From Streptomyces phaeolivaceus (lineage in GTDB: Bacteria > Actinomycetota > Actinomycetes > Streptomycetales > Streptomycetaceae): a stretch of DNA of 64,000 nt. The stretch spans positions 8,928,001 through 8,992,000 of the forward strand of contig NZ_CP045096.1 of assembly GCF_009184865.1 (NCBI RefSeq). The letters are read 5' to 3'. The notes under the pieces are model-generated. The model saw nothing but the letters and a program-made list of their open reading frames with translations, ran no database searches and had not been told where the DNA came from. The stretch's first letter is position 1. The number at the start of each line of letters is the position of its first letter. Both the position numbers and the translations under genes were made by a program. This document shows, piece after piece, positions 1-7,692 of the stretch.

Positions 1-552
1 ATCGCGGGGATCGTCGGACTCTTCTACGTCGGCTTCGCCACCCTGACCTCGATGGTCCTCTTCGGCTGGCTGCTGCTGGTCGGCGGCGCGATCGGACTGC
101 TGCACGCGGTCCAGGCGCGCGGCACCAACTTCTTCTGGCTCGGTGTCGTGGTCGCCGCCCTCAACATCGCGGCGGGCGTGGTCGTCATCAAGAGCCCGGA
201 GGCGGCGGCCGAGGCGCTCACCATGTTCGCCGCGCTGCTCTTCCTGACCGGTGGGGTGTTCCGGCTGGTCGGCAGTCTCGTGGTGCGCGGCCCCCAGTTC
301 GGCTGGACCCTCGTCCAGGGCGCCTTCGGGCTGCTCCTCGGCATCCTGGTCCTCGCCTCCTGGCCGAGCAGCAGCAAGTACGTCATAGGCACCTTCTTCT
401 CGCTGGCCCTGCTCTTCGACGGGCTCGGTCTGATCGCCACCGGGTTCGGCGGCCGGCGCGTGGTGGGGCTGGTCTCGGAGCGGCTCACGGAGAGTGAGCG
501 GCCGGCGGAGACGGCGGACGGCTCGGGCGGCAAACCCGTACAACCCGAATAG
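1..552 (+). CDS. HdeD/DUF308-family membrane protein (5' truncated)
   Basis: The frame is open from base 1, so the start lies outside the window; at least 183 residues are present. The protein is a run of hydrophobic segments about 20 residues long joined by very short glycine/arginine loops, with repeats such as GWLLLVGG and GAFGLLLGILVL. This is the pattern of the HdeD (acid-resistance, DUF308) membrane family. The C-terminal 25 residues are polar and charged (ERLTESERPAETADG) and probably cytoplasmic. The family's biochemical role in actinobacteria is unknown. A 10-bp inverted repeat (573-582 with 640-649) follows the stop in the gap before the next gene. Confidence 0.7.
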   Translation: MAGIVGLFYVGFATLTSMVLFGWLLLVGGAIGLLHAVQARGTNFFWLGVVVAALNIAAGVVVIKSPEAAAEALTMFAALLFLTGGVFRLVGSLVVRGPQFGWTLVQGAFGLLLGILVLASWPSSSKYVIGTFFSLALLFDGLGLIATGFGGRRVVGLVSERLTESERPAETADGSGGKPVQPE

Positions 553-725
553 TTCCGAAAGCGGCACGAACCGAACAGAAGTGTTCGTGTGCCTGGCCGA
601 CTCGCTCACGAGTGATCCGAAAGTCGTCGATAGGCGCTGACTTCTGTTCAGTTCTCCGTGCGCAGCGCTGAGTTACCAACACTCGACATGTGGTGACAAT
701 CGAGCGCAAGGGTGGCGACCGGACA

Positions 726-1241
726 ATGGACGACCAAGGGCGCGGGAGCGACCCACGCCCTGACGGCGGCGGGCACGGCTCCGACGCCCCGAGGCCGCCG
801 GAGCCACTGCCCTACGAAGGGGTCTGGCGGTTCACCGCTGCCGCCGTCGACGCCTCGGTGCCGCAGGCGCGGCGCGCCGTCCGGGACCTGCTCGCCCGCC
901 AGGGCGTGCCCCTCTCGGACGACCTCGTCCAAGGACTTCTGCTGATCGTCTCCGAGCTGGTGACGAACGCCGTGAAACACGCGGCGCTGCTGTCGCCCAC
1001 GCTCGCCGTCGAGGTCGCGGTCGGGGCGGAGTGGGTGCGGGTCTCCGTGGAGGACAACCACCCCTACCGCCCGACCGCCCTGGAGGCCGACCACGGCCGG
1101 CTCGGCGGCCGTGGACTGCTCCTGGTGCGCGAGATCACCCTGGAGGCGGGCGGGGCCTGCGACGTCGAACACACCGCGAGTGGCGGCAAGGTGATCTGGG
1201 TCGCCCTGCCGCTCGAACCCGCACACCTGATCCAGGGGTGA
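726..1241 (+). CDS. ATP-binding anti-sigma-factor-like protein (HATPase_c_2)
   Basis: Small single-domain GHKL ATPase of the RsbW/SpoIIAB-like class that is very abundant in Streptomyces. The N box is ELVTNAVKHA, a G1-like segment is VEDNHPYRP, and the G2 segment is GGRGLLLVREI. These would bind ATP-Mg. Known relatives sequester sigma factors or phosphorylate anti-anti-sigma partners; no cognate partner gene lies next to it. The first 40 residues are Gly/Pro/Asp-rich and disordered. An in-frame GTG lies upstream at 690; I chose the ATG at 726 because a GGGTGG purine run sits about 10 bases before it, while 690 has no Shine-Dalgarno sequence. The start is uncertain; the family call is firm. 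Confidence 0.8.
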   Translation: MDDQGRGSDPRPDGGGHGSDAPRPPEPLPYEGVWRFTAAAVDASVPQARRAVRDLLARQGVPLSDDLVQGLLLIVSELVTNAVKHAALLSPTLAVEVAVGAEWVRVSVEDNHPYRPTALEADHGRLGGRGLLLVREITLEAGGACDVEHTASGGKVIWVALPLEPAHLIQG

Positions 1242-1244
1242 GGA

Positions 1245-1838
1245 TCACCAGCCCGCGGCCGGTCCCGTCAGCTCTCTGACCGCCGGCCGGGCCGAGTCCA
1301 GGACCGTCATGAACCAGGCCGAGAAGGTGTCCTTGGCATGCCGCTCCGCCAGCTCGGCCGGGGTGACGAAGGCGGTGCTCCCGACCTCCTCCGGGTCCGG
1401 CCGGAGCGGGCCCCGCAGCAGCCCGACGAAGAGATGGTTGAACTCCTGCTCCACCAGGCCCGAGGCCGGGTCCGGGTGGTTGTAGCGCACCGTGCCCGCC
1501 TCGCCGAGCAGCGCCGGGGAGACGCCCAGCTCCTCGTACGTCCGCCGGGCCGCCGCCGCGAAGGGGGACTCGCCCGGGTAGGGGTGGCCGCAGCAGGTGT
1601 TCGACCAGACACCGGGGGAGTGGTACTTGCCGAGGGCCCGCTGCTGGAGCAGCAGCCGCCCGCGCTCGTCGAAGAGGAAGACGGAGAAGGCCCGGTGCAG
1701 TCGACCGGGCGGCTGATGAGCGGCCAGCTTCTCCTCGGTGCCGATCGTGGTGCCGTCCTCGTCGACCAGCTCCAGCAGGATCGCTTCCGTGGTGCCGCTC
1801 TGGGGACTGTGCATCGCGGTGGCAGGTGTGATCGGCAT
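1245..1838 (-). CDS. idi: Isopentenyl-diphosphate delta-isomerase, type I
   Basis: Nudix-fold isomerase interconverting isopentenyl and dimethylallyl diphosphate, which balances the precursors used by the hopanoid cluster from 12783 onward. The protein has 197 residues. The family signature is visible: HRAFSVFLFD, SPGVWSNTCCGHP with the catalytic Cys and a metal-binding His, RRTYEELG with acidic metal ligands, and NHPDPASGLVEQEFNHLF with the second catalytic acidic region. The start chosen is MPITPATAM, preceded by an AAGGATG ribosome-binding site; the frame stays open upstream but that extension (Cys/Arg-rich) is unlike the family. The gene stops four bases from the convergent ATPase gene. 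Streptomyces also uses the MEP pathway, where this enzyme is helpful rather than essential. Confidence 0.95.
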   Translation of the reverse strand: MPITPATAMHSPQSGTTEAILLELVDEDGTTIGTEEKLAAHQPPGRLHRAFSVFLFDERGRLLLQQRALGKYHSPGVWSNTCCGHPYPGESPFAAAARRTYEELGVSPALLGEAGTVRYNHPDPASGLVEQEFNHLFVGLLRGPLRPDPEEVGSTAFVTPAELAERHAKDTFSAWFMTVLDSARPAVRELTGPAAGW

Positions 1839-1963
1839 GCCCATCCTTCGCCTCGTTCTTCGAGTCTCAAGTTTGCCGCACGAAAACCGGCACTCCCGGC
1901 ACTTCGCGCCAACCTGCATGTCCTACCCGCGCACCCCGCCCGAAGACACCTGCGGACCAGGGG

Positions 1964-2482
1964 TCAGACCCCGAACGCGGCCGGATACCTGATGGTGCCG
2001 GGTGCCGCGGAAGCGGAACCGTCCAGTACCAGCGCCATCATCGCCTCGTCCGGCACGTCGAAATCAGGCCGGATGCCGTACTCGGACGCATGTACGAATC
2101 CAAAGCGCGGGTAGTACTCCGGATGCCCCAGGACGAGGACCAGCCGCTCCCCACGCGCGCGTGCCGCCTCCAGCGCCGCGCGGACGACGGCCGCCCCCGC
2201 CCCCTGCCGCTGACGGTCCGGCAGCACCGCGACCGGGGCCAGCGCCAGCGCGGGCGTCCCGTCCACATGACAGCGCGTGATCAGCGCGTACGCCGCGATC
2301 GTGCCGTCCGGTGCCTCGGCCACGTACGACAGCTCCGGCAGCCAGGCCCCGGGGTCCTCGCGCAGCGCGTCGACCAGTCGGGCCTCCGCGTCCGTCTCGA
2401 AGGCGGCGGCGTTGACGCCGAACACCTCCGCCCGGTCGGCGGACGTCTCCGGTCGTGTGGTCCAGACGGTCGTCAGTGACAC
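1964..2482 (-). CDS. GNAT-family N-acetyltransferase
   Basis: 172-residue single-domain acetyltransferase resembling the YhbS group. The acetyl-CoA site is seen as LAPVAVLPDRQRQGAGAAVVRAAL (motif A, with the Q/R-x-x-G-x-G/A loop), followed by LGHPEYYPRFGFVHA (motif B, typical of YhbS-like proteins). The acceptor cannot be deduced. Its ATG lies 10 bases inside the end of the upstream cation-efflux gene, so the two are co-transcribed and probably translationally coupled. Nothing in it suggests a metal-linked function, so the coupling may simply reflect operon packing. Confidence 0.85.
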   Translation of the reverse strand: MSLTTVWTTRPETSADRAEVFGVNAAAFETDAEARLVDALREDPGAWLPELSYVAEAPDGTIAAYALITRCHVDGTPALALAPVAVLPDRQRQGAGAAVVRAALEAARARGERLVLVLGHPEYYPRFGFVHASEYGIRPDFDVPDEAMMALVLDGSASAAPGTIRYPAAFGV

Positions 2483-3411
2483 AGCTTCGCCTCGTGTTCC
2501 GCGTGGCCGCTCGGCTCCAGTTGGAAGGTGCAGTGCTCGACGTCGAAGTGGTCGCCGATGCAGCCCTGGAGGTCGTGCAGCAACTTCTCGTGGCCGATGG
2601 AGTCCAGTGTGTCGGAGCCGACCACCACATGGGCGGAGAGCACCGGCATACCGGAGGTGATCGTCCAGGCGTGCAGATCGTGGACGTCCTCCACACCCGG
2701 CAGCGCCAGTATGTGGGCCCGGACCTCGGCCATGTCGACGTTCTTCGGTGCCGCCTCCAGCAGGACGTCGAGCGTCTCGCGCAGCAGCTTCACCGTGCGC
2801 GGGACGATCATCAGACCGATGACCAGCGAGGCGATCGGGTCGGCGGCCTGCCAGCCGGTGAGCAGGATGACCACCGCCGAGATGATCACCGCCAGCGAGC
2901 CGAGCGCGTCGGCGGCCACCTCCAGGAAGGCGCCCCGGACGTTCAGGCTCTCCTTCTGGCCGCGCATCAGCAGGGTCAGCGAGATCATGTTCGCGACCAG
3001 ACCGATCGCGCCGAACACCACGGTCAGCCCGCCCTCGGTGCCGACCGGTGTGATGAACCGCTGGATCGCCTCGTACAGCACATACCCGCCGACGCCGAGC
3101 AGCAGCAGACAGTTGGCGAGCGCCGCGAGTATCTCGGCGCGGGCGTAGCCGAAGGTGCGGTTGCCGCTGGGCGGGCGGTTCGCGAAGTGGATCGCGAGGA
3201 GGGCCATCCCGAGGCCCACCGCGTCCGTCGCCATGTGCGCCGCGTCGGCGATGAGCGCCAGCGAATCCGCGAGCACACCACCGACGATCTCGACCACCAT
3301 GACGGTGAGCGTGATCGACAGCGCGATCCGCAGCCGCCCGCGGTACGCCGCTGCCGCCGTACCGGTGGTCGGCGCGTGATGCGCGTGCCCGTGGTCGTGA
3401 CCGACCCCCAT
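2473..3411 (-). CDS. Cation diffusion facilitator (CDF) metal efflux transporter
   Basis: Proton-coupled exporter of Zn2+ or a similar divalent cation in the inner membrane; 312 residues with six predicted transmembrane segments and a cytoplasmic C-terminal ferredoxin-like domain (ends HAEHEAKLCH). The N-terminus is His-rich (MGVGHDHGHAHHA), a usual Zn-binding feature. TM2 carries the canonical ADAAHMATDAVG motif (HxxxD). In TM5 the equivalent position reads FLEVAADALGS, so the usual His is a Glu, giving an ExxxD pair, which may alter metal selectivity. The start at M(GVGHD) has a GGAAAGGCGG ribosome-binding site; an in-frame start 18 codons upstream is less likely. First gene of a two-gene operon with the downstream GNAT. 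Confidence 0.92.
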   Translation of the reverse strand: MGVGHDHGHAHHAPTTGTAAAAYRGRLRIALSITLTVMVVEIVGGVLADSLALIADAAHMATDAVGLGMALLAIHFANRPPSGNRTFGYARAEILAALANCLLLLGVGGYVLYEAIQRFITPVGTEGGLTVVFGAIGLVANMISLTLLMRGQKESLNVRGAFLEVAADALGSLAVIISAVVILLTGWQAADPIASLVIGLMIVPRTVKLLRETLDVLLEAAPKNVDMAEVRAHILALPGVEDVHDLHAWTITSGMPVLSAHVVVGSDTLDSIGHEKLLHDLQGCIGDHFDVEHCTFQLEPSGHAEHEAKLCH

Positions 3412-3521
3412 GGAATCCGCCTTTCCGATGCGTCCATTGCGTCCGTGTGTTCGGTTCCGGATCACAGTGAACTACGGGTGGGGGGTATCCGGCAACGCGG
3501 CACTGAACACCGTTGTCATGT

Positions 3522-3556
3522 GCTCTGACCTGCGGAAACGATATGCAGGTCAGAGC
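3522..3556. terminator. Perfect 12-bp stem-loop downstream of galE
   Basis: GCTCTGACCTGC (3522-3533) is perfectly complementary to GCAGGTCAGAGC (3545-3556), with an 11-base loop. It lies just past the galE stop (3588, minus strand) and upstream of the CDF start, so it most likely terminates galE transcription. No U-run follows, as is usual in Streptomyces. An operator role in the CDF promoter region cannot be excluded. Confidence 0.6.
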
Positions 3557-3587
3557 GTTGCCAAGGTCGGGGCGGGGCTGTCGGCGG

Positions 3588-4559
3588 TCAGATGCCGCGG
3601 TGCGCCCGCCAGCCCGCCCAGGCCGACTCGACCATCTCGGGCACCCCGCGCCGGGCCGTCCAGCCGAGTTCCCGTTCGGCCAGCGCGGCCGAGGCGACCG
3701 CGCGCGGGGCGTCGCCGGGGCGGCGCGGTCCGACCAGTGCGGGACGGCGGTCGCCGGTCACCTCGCCGATGAGATCGACGAGTTCGCGGACCGAAACGCC
3801 CTCGCCGCGGCCGATGTTCACGGTCAGATCGCCGGTGGCCCCTTCGCCGGTGAGCCGGCGGGCCGCCGCGAGGTGCGCGTCGGCGAGATCGGCGACATGG
3901 ATGTAGTCCCGGACGCAGGTGCCGTCCGGGGTCGGGTAGTCGTCGCCGAAGATCCGCGGGGCCTCGTCGCGGGTGAGGCGGTCGAAGACCATCGGGATGA
4001 CGTTGAACACGCCGGTGTCCGCGAGGGCCGGGGCGGCGGCGCCCGCCACGTTGAAGTAACGCAGACACACGGTCGCGATGCCGTGCGCCTGACCGGCGGC
4101 CCGGACCAGCCATTCACCGGCGAGCTTGGTCTCGCCGTACGGGCTCATCGGGGCGCAGGGGGTGTCCTCCGTGATGAGGTCCACGTCCGGGTTGCCGTAG
4201 ACGGCGGCGGAGGAGGAGAAGAGGAAGCGCTCCACCCCGGCACCGGCCGCCGCCTCCAGGAGGGTGGCGAGACCGCCGACGTTCTCCTGGTAGTAACGGG
4301 TGGGCTGGGCGACGGACTCGCCCACCTGCTTGCGGGCGGCGAGGTGGACCACGCCGGTCACCGCGTGCTCGGTGAGTGCGCGCTTGAGGAGGTCGCCGTC
4401 GAGGGCGGAACCGTGGATCAGGGGGATGTCCTCGGGGAGGCGGCCCCGGACCCCCGCGGAGAGGTCGTCCAGCGCGACCACCTGTTCGCCGGCCCCGGTC
4501 ATGACCTTCGCCACGTGTGCGCCGATGTAGCCCGCCCCGCCTGTGATCAGCCATGTCAT
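3588..4559 (-). CDS. galE: UDP-glucose 4-epimerase
   Basis: Extended short-chain dehydrogenase that interconverts UDP-glucose and UDP-galactose, feeding the Leloir pathway and surface glycan synthesis. 323 residues. The Rossmann NAD motif is GGAGYIGAH near residue 7. The catalytic Ser/Thr-Tyr-Lys set is seen as FSSSAAVYGNP and SPYGETKLAGE (YxxxK). The substrate-binding tail contains NVIPMVFD and GTCVRDYIHVADLADAH, the usual GalE signature. The start is the MTWLITGG methionine; the frame stays open further upstream but that extension is low-complexity. The GH36 alpha-galactosidase at 27952 would release galactose that needs this enzyme, though the two are not linked by position. Confidence 0.93.
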   Translation of the reverse strand: MTWLITGGAGYIGAHVAKVMTGAGEQVVALDDLSAGVRGRLPEDIPLIHGSALDGDLLKRALTEHAVTGVVHLAARKQVGESVAQPTRYYQENVGGLATLLEAAAGAGVERFLFSSSAAVYGNPDVDLITEDTPCAPMSPYGETKLAGEWLVRAAGQAHGIATVCLRYFNVAGAAAPALADTGVFNVIPMVFDRLTRDEAPRIFGDDYPTPDGTCVRDYIHVADLADAHLAAARRLTGEGATGDLTVNIGRGEGVSVRELVDLIGEVTGDRRPALVGPRRPGDAPRAVASAALAERELGWTARRGVPEMVESAWAGWRAHRGI

Positions 4560-5131
4560 GCGGTCAACCTTATGCGGGGTGTTCGTTGTGCCCATTCGCC
4601 GTGGGGGGTGTGGAGGGATGGCGGGTGCGACGTCGTGCGTGAGTGCCCGCGCCCCTCGGCGAGGCGCGGCAGAGGCCCTTTCCAGAGCAGTTGCCCCTTC
4701 CTCTTGCGTGGCTATCAACCGATATCCGCATCGGAGTTTGTGGCGTAACCCCCACATCCCCGATGATGATCGCGGCGGAGGGCCGACGTCCTGAGCAGGT
4801 GCAACTGATCAGGCCGTGAACGGGCGGTGAACGCCTGCTTCCCTTCATCCGATAACCTCTGCCGACACGCCGCCGGGCCCCAGGGCCTGTCGTCGAATTC
4901 CCGTCTGCCTCGCGCCGCCACGCACGCACTCTCGGCGCACCGGGCGCAGACCCGAGTACGTCCAGTACGCGGGTCCACGCCCGGCACGCCGAGAGCACGC
5001 ACCTGACGCCGCGAGGCCCGCCCTTCGGGCGGACGACGGGAATTCGACGACAGGCCCCGGGCCCTGTGCGCCTCCATCACCACGTTCACATGTCCGGCGC
5101 GGTCGCGTCGGCACCCAGGGAGTGAGTTCGT
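4560..5131. other. Intergenic region between galE and the glycopolymer operon
   Basis: No convincing gene on either strand. The stretch holds the promoter region of galE (minus strand, right after 4559), an inverted-repeat element (4883-5057, listed separately), and the presumed promoter of the plus-strand operon starting at 5132. A GATAAC hexamer near 4852 could be a -10 box, but the element would then lie inside the leader. Confidence 0.5.
4883..5057. repeat. MITE-like inverted-repeat element, family A copy 1
   Basis: A 175-bp non-coding element bounded by perfect 23-bp terminal inverted repeats (4883-4905 and 5035-5057; outer part GGGCCTGTCGTCGAATTC). Inside it are shorter dyads around CTCTCGGC/GCCGAGAG and CCCGCCCTTCGGGCGG. 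A related copy lies at 48745-48959; the shared core includes the blocks ACGCACTCTCG, AGTACGTCC and CCACGCCCGGCACGCCGAGA. There is no coding capacity, so mobilisation would need a transposase in trans. RNA from either strand could fold into one long hairpin. Confidence 0.8.
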
Positions 5132-6943
5132 CTGTCGACCGCCATCCTCACCGGTCAGCCGGTGCCCGGGTCGTCGCTGGAGGGCGATCTGCGGTCGCTC
5201 GGCTTCGACGTGCGGGTCGCCTCCGACGCCGGTGACGCCCAGACGCTCCTCGCGACGGTGCCCGCCGACCAGCGCGTCGCGATCGTCGACGCCCGCTTCG
5301 TGGGCCACCCGCACGCGCTGCGCCTCGGACTCACCGACCCCCGCTTCGACGCCGCCGCCCTGCCGGGCGCCGTGACCGCGCAGGCCGCCGCCCGCCAGGC
5401 GCTGACCCGGGCCCTGGCCCGCGAGAACTCCGCCGCGAGCGGCACCACCGCCGTCGCCGTCGACAGCGTCGCCGACCGCGTGGTCGCCGCCCTCGACACG
5501 GACGGCGTCAGCCTGTACCGGCCCGAGCTGGGCACCCTGGTCGCCGCCGTCCCCGCCGACCCGCAGGCCCGCAACGAGGCCCGCCAGGCGGTCGCCGCCG
5601 TCGACGACGAGGCCGTACGGCTGCGCACGGCGGTGAAGTCCCGCGACGGCTTCTTCACCACCCACTTCATCAGCCCGTACTCCCGCTACCTCGCCCGCTG
5701 GTGCGCCCGCCGGGGCCTGACCCCGAACCAGGTCACCACGGCCTCGCTGATCACCGCCCTGATCGCGGCCGGCTGCGCGGCCACCGGCACCCGCGGCGGC
5801 TTCGTCGCCGCCGGCCTGCTGCTGCTCCTCTCCTTCGTCCTCGACTGCGCCGACGGGCAGCTGGCCCGCTACTCGTTGCAGTACTCCACGCTCGGCGCCT
5901 GGCTCGACGCCACCTTCGACCGAGCCAAGGAGTACGCCTACTACGCGGGCCTCGCCCTCGGCGCGGCCCGGGGCGGCGGCAGTGACGACGTATGGGCGCT
6001 CGCACTCGGCGCGATGGTCCTCCAGACCTGCCGCCATGTCGTCGACTTCTCCTTCAACGAGGCGAACCACGACGCCACCGCCAACACCAGCCCCACCGCG
6101 GCCCTCTCCGGCAAGCTCGACAGCGTCGGCTGGACGGTCTGGGTCCGCCGCATGATCGTCCTGCCGATCGGCGAGCGCTGGGCCATGATCGCCGTCCTCA
6201 CGGCGGTCACCACGCCCCGTATCACCTTCTACGCGCTGCTCATCGGCTGCGCCTTCGCCGCGACGTACACCACGGCGGGCCGCGTCCTGCGCTCGCTGAC
6301 CCGCAAGGCCCGGCGCACGGACCGGGCGGCGCGGGCGCTGGCGGACCTCACGGACACCGGCCCGCTCGCCGAGGCGCTGGCACGGTTCCTGCCGGGCCCG
6401 CCCCGCAAGACGGCACTGCTCAGCGCGGCCTTCGCAGCCGTGGCCGTGGTGACCGCCGCCTGGGTCTGGGGCCCGGCCTGGCAGGTCGTGGCAGTGGCCG
6501 GTCTGTACGTCCTGCTGTCGGCGGAAGCCGTCGAACGCCCCCTCAAGGGCCCCCTCGACTGGCTGGTCCCCCCGCTCTTCCGCGCCGCCGAGTACTGCAC
6601 CGTTCTGCTGCTGGCGGCCAAAGCCGAGGTGAACGGGGCCCTTCCCGCGGCTTTCGGGCTGGTGGCGGCCGTCGCCTACCATCACTACGACACGGTGTAC
6701 CGCATCCGCGGCGACGCCGGCGCGCCACCCCGGTGGCTGGTGCGGGCGATCGGCGGTCATGACGGCAGGACCCTGCTGGTCACCGTCCTCGCCGCGCTGC
6801 TCGCGCCCACAGAGTTCAAGGTCGCGCTCACGGCTCTCGCCGTGGCCGTGGCGCTGCTGGTGCTTCTCGAGAGCATCCGCTTCTGGGTGACCGCCCATAA
6901 GACAGGCGCACCCGCCGTACACGATGAAGGAGAACCCGCATGA
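5132..6943 (+). CDS. CDP-alcohol phosphotransferase with unique N- and C-terminal regions
   Basis: Integral-membrane enzyme expected to move a phospho-alcohol from a CDP-alcohol onto an acceptor. Residues about 1-160 form a soluble domain I do not recognise. Residues about 175-400 are the CDP-alcohol phosphotransferase domain with the full signature DCADGQLAR plus GAWLDATFD (all four Asp present). The C-terminal 200 residues add several membrane segments. From memory, similar Streptomyces proteins are labelled DUF5941. Start choice: an in-frame GTG occurs at 5162, but the coding pattern continues upstream to a CTG at 5132, with a GGGAG site 9 bases before it and an in-frame stop at 5123. The next gene overlaps its stop by 4 bases. 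Confidence 0.8.
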   Translation: MSTAILTGQPVPGSSLEGDLRSLGFDVRVASDAGDAQTLLATVPADQRVAIVDARFVGHPHALRLGLTDPRFDAAALPGAVTAQAAARQALTRALARENSAASGTTAVAVDSVADRVVAALDTDGVSLYRPELGTLVAAVPADPQARNEARQAVAAVDDEAVRLRTAVKSRDGFFTTHFISPYSRYLARWCARRGLTPNQVTTASLITALIAAGCAATGTRGGFVAAGLLLLLSFVLDCADGQLARYSLQYSTLGAWLDATFDRAKEYAYYAGLALGAARGGGSDDVWALALGAMVLQTCRHVVDFSFNEANHDATANTSPTAALSGKLDSVGWTVWVRRMIVLPIGERWAMIAVLTAVTTPRITFYALLIGCAFAATYTTAGRVLRSLTRKARRTDRAARALADLTDTGPLAEALARFLPGPPRKTALLSAAFAAVAVVTAAWVWGPAWQVVAVAGLYVLLSAEAVERPLKGPLDWLVPPLFRAAEYCTVLLLAAKAEVNGALPAAFGLVAAVAYHHYDTVYRIRGDAGAPPRWLVRAIGGHDGRTLLVTVLAALLAPTEFKVALTALAVAVALLVLLESIRFWVTAHKTGAPAVHDEGEPA

Positions 6944-7692
6944 TCGGCCTCGTGCTGGCGGCCGGCGCCGGACGGCGTCTTCGCCCCTACACCGACACCC
7001 TTCCCAAGGCACTCGTGCCGGTCGGTCCGGAGGGCAACGAGGACAGCCTGACCGTTCTCGACCTGACCCTCGGCAACTTCGCCGAGATCGGCCTGACCGA
7101 GGTCGCGATCATCGTCGGGTACCGCAAGGAGGCCGTGTACGAGCGCCGCGAGGCGCTGGAGCAGAAGTACGGCGTCAAGATCACCCTCATCGACAACGAC
7201 AAGGCCGAGGAGTGGAACAACGCCTACTCCCTGTGGTGCGGCCGTGACGCCATCAAGCACTCGGTGATCCTCGCCAACGGCGACACCGTGCACCCGGTCT
7301 CCGTGGAGAAGACGCTGCTCGCCGCCCGCGGCGACGGCAAGAAGATCATCCTCGCCCTCGACACGGTGAAGTCCCTCGCCGACGAGGAGATGAAGGTCGT
7401 CGTCGGCCCCGAGGGCTCCATGACGAAGATCACCAAGCTGATGGACCCGGCCGAGGCGACCGGTGAGTACATCGGCGTCACCCTGATCGAGGGCGAGGCC
7501 GCCGACGAGCTGGCCGACGCGCTGAAGACGGTCTTCGAGACGGACCCGCAGCAGTTCTACGAGCACGGCTACCAGGAGCTCGTGAACCGCGGCTTCCGGA
7601 TCGACGTCGCGCCCATCGGTGACGTCAGGTGGGTCGAGATCGACAACCACGAGGACCTCGCCAAGGGACGTGAGATCGCGTGCCAGTACTGA
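6940..7692 (+). CDS. Nucleotidyltransferase (sugar/polyol-phosphate cytidylyltransferase type)
   Basis: 250-residue nucleotidyltransferase that activates a phosphorylated sugar or polyol as its NDP derivative. The N-terminus has the signature GLVLAAGAGRRLRPYT followed by LPKALVPV (nucleotide loop and catalytic Lys). Later segments EWNNAYSLWCGRD and LANGDTVHP resemble LicC and inositol-1-phosphate cytidylyltransferases rather than hexose enzymes with long C-terminal domains. Overlaps of 4 bases upstream and 13 bases downstream place it between the CDP-alcohol phosphotransferase and the glycerol-1-phosphate-dehydrogenase-like gene. The simplest reading is that it makes the CDP-alcohol those neighbours use. 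The substrate is an inference. Confidence 0.85.
   Translation: MIGLVLAAGAGRRLRPYTDTLPKALVPVGPEGNEDSLTVLDLTLGNFAEIGLTEVAIIVGYRKEAVYERREALEQKYGVKITLIDNDKAEEWNNAYSLWCGRDAIKHSVILANGDTVHPVSVEKTLLAARGDGKKIILALDTVKSLADEEMKVVVGPEGSMTKITKLMDPAEATGEYIGVTLIEGEAADELADALKTVFETDPQQFYEHGYQELVNRGFRIDVAPIGDVRWVEIDNHEDLAKGREIACQY

Noticed and set aside
573..649. 10-bp inverted repeat (GAACAGAAGT/ACTTCTGTTC) as a terminator of the HdeD-like gene
   Set aside because: The arms are 57 bp apart and the loop has no support; it may be chance or a weak regulatory pair, so I do not annotate it.
2455..3528. 357-codon plus-strand frame opposite the CDF gene
   Set aside because: His/Arg/Asp-rich shadow; starts and ends without regulatory signals and crosses the perfect hairpin region.
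4715..7012. 765-codon open frame on the minus strand opposite the glycopolymer genes
   Set aside because: Arg/Gly/Asp/Val-rich with no domain, covers the intergenic element and the third-position-GC-biased genes on the plus strand; an antisense artefact of very high GC.
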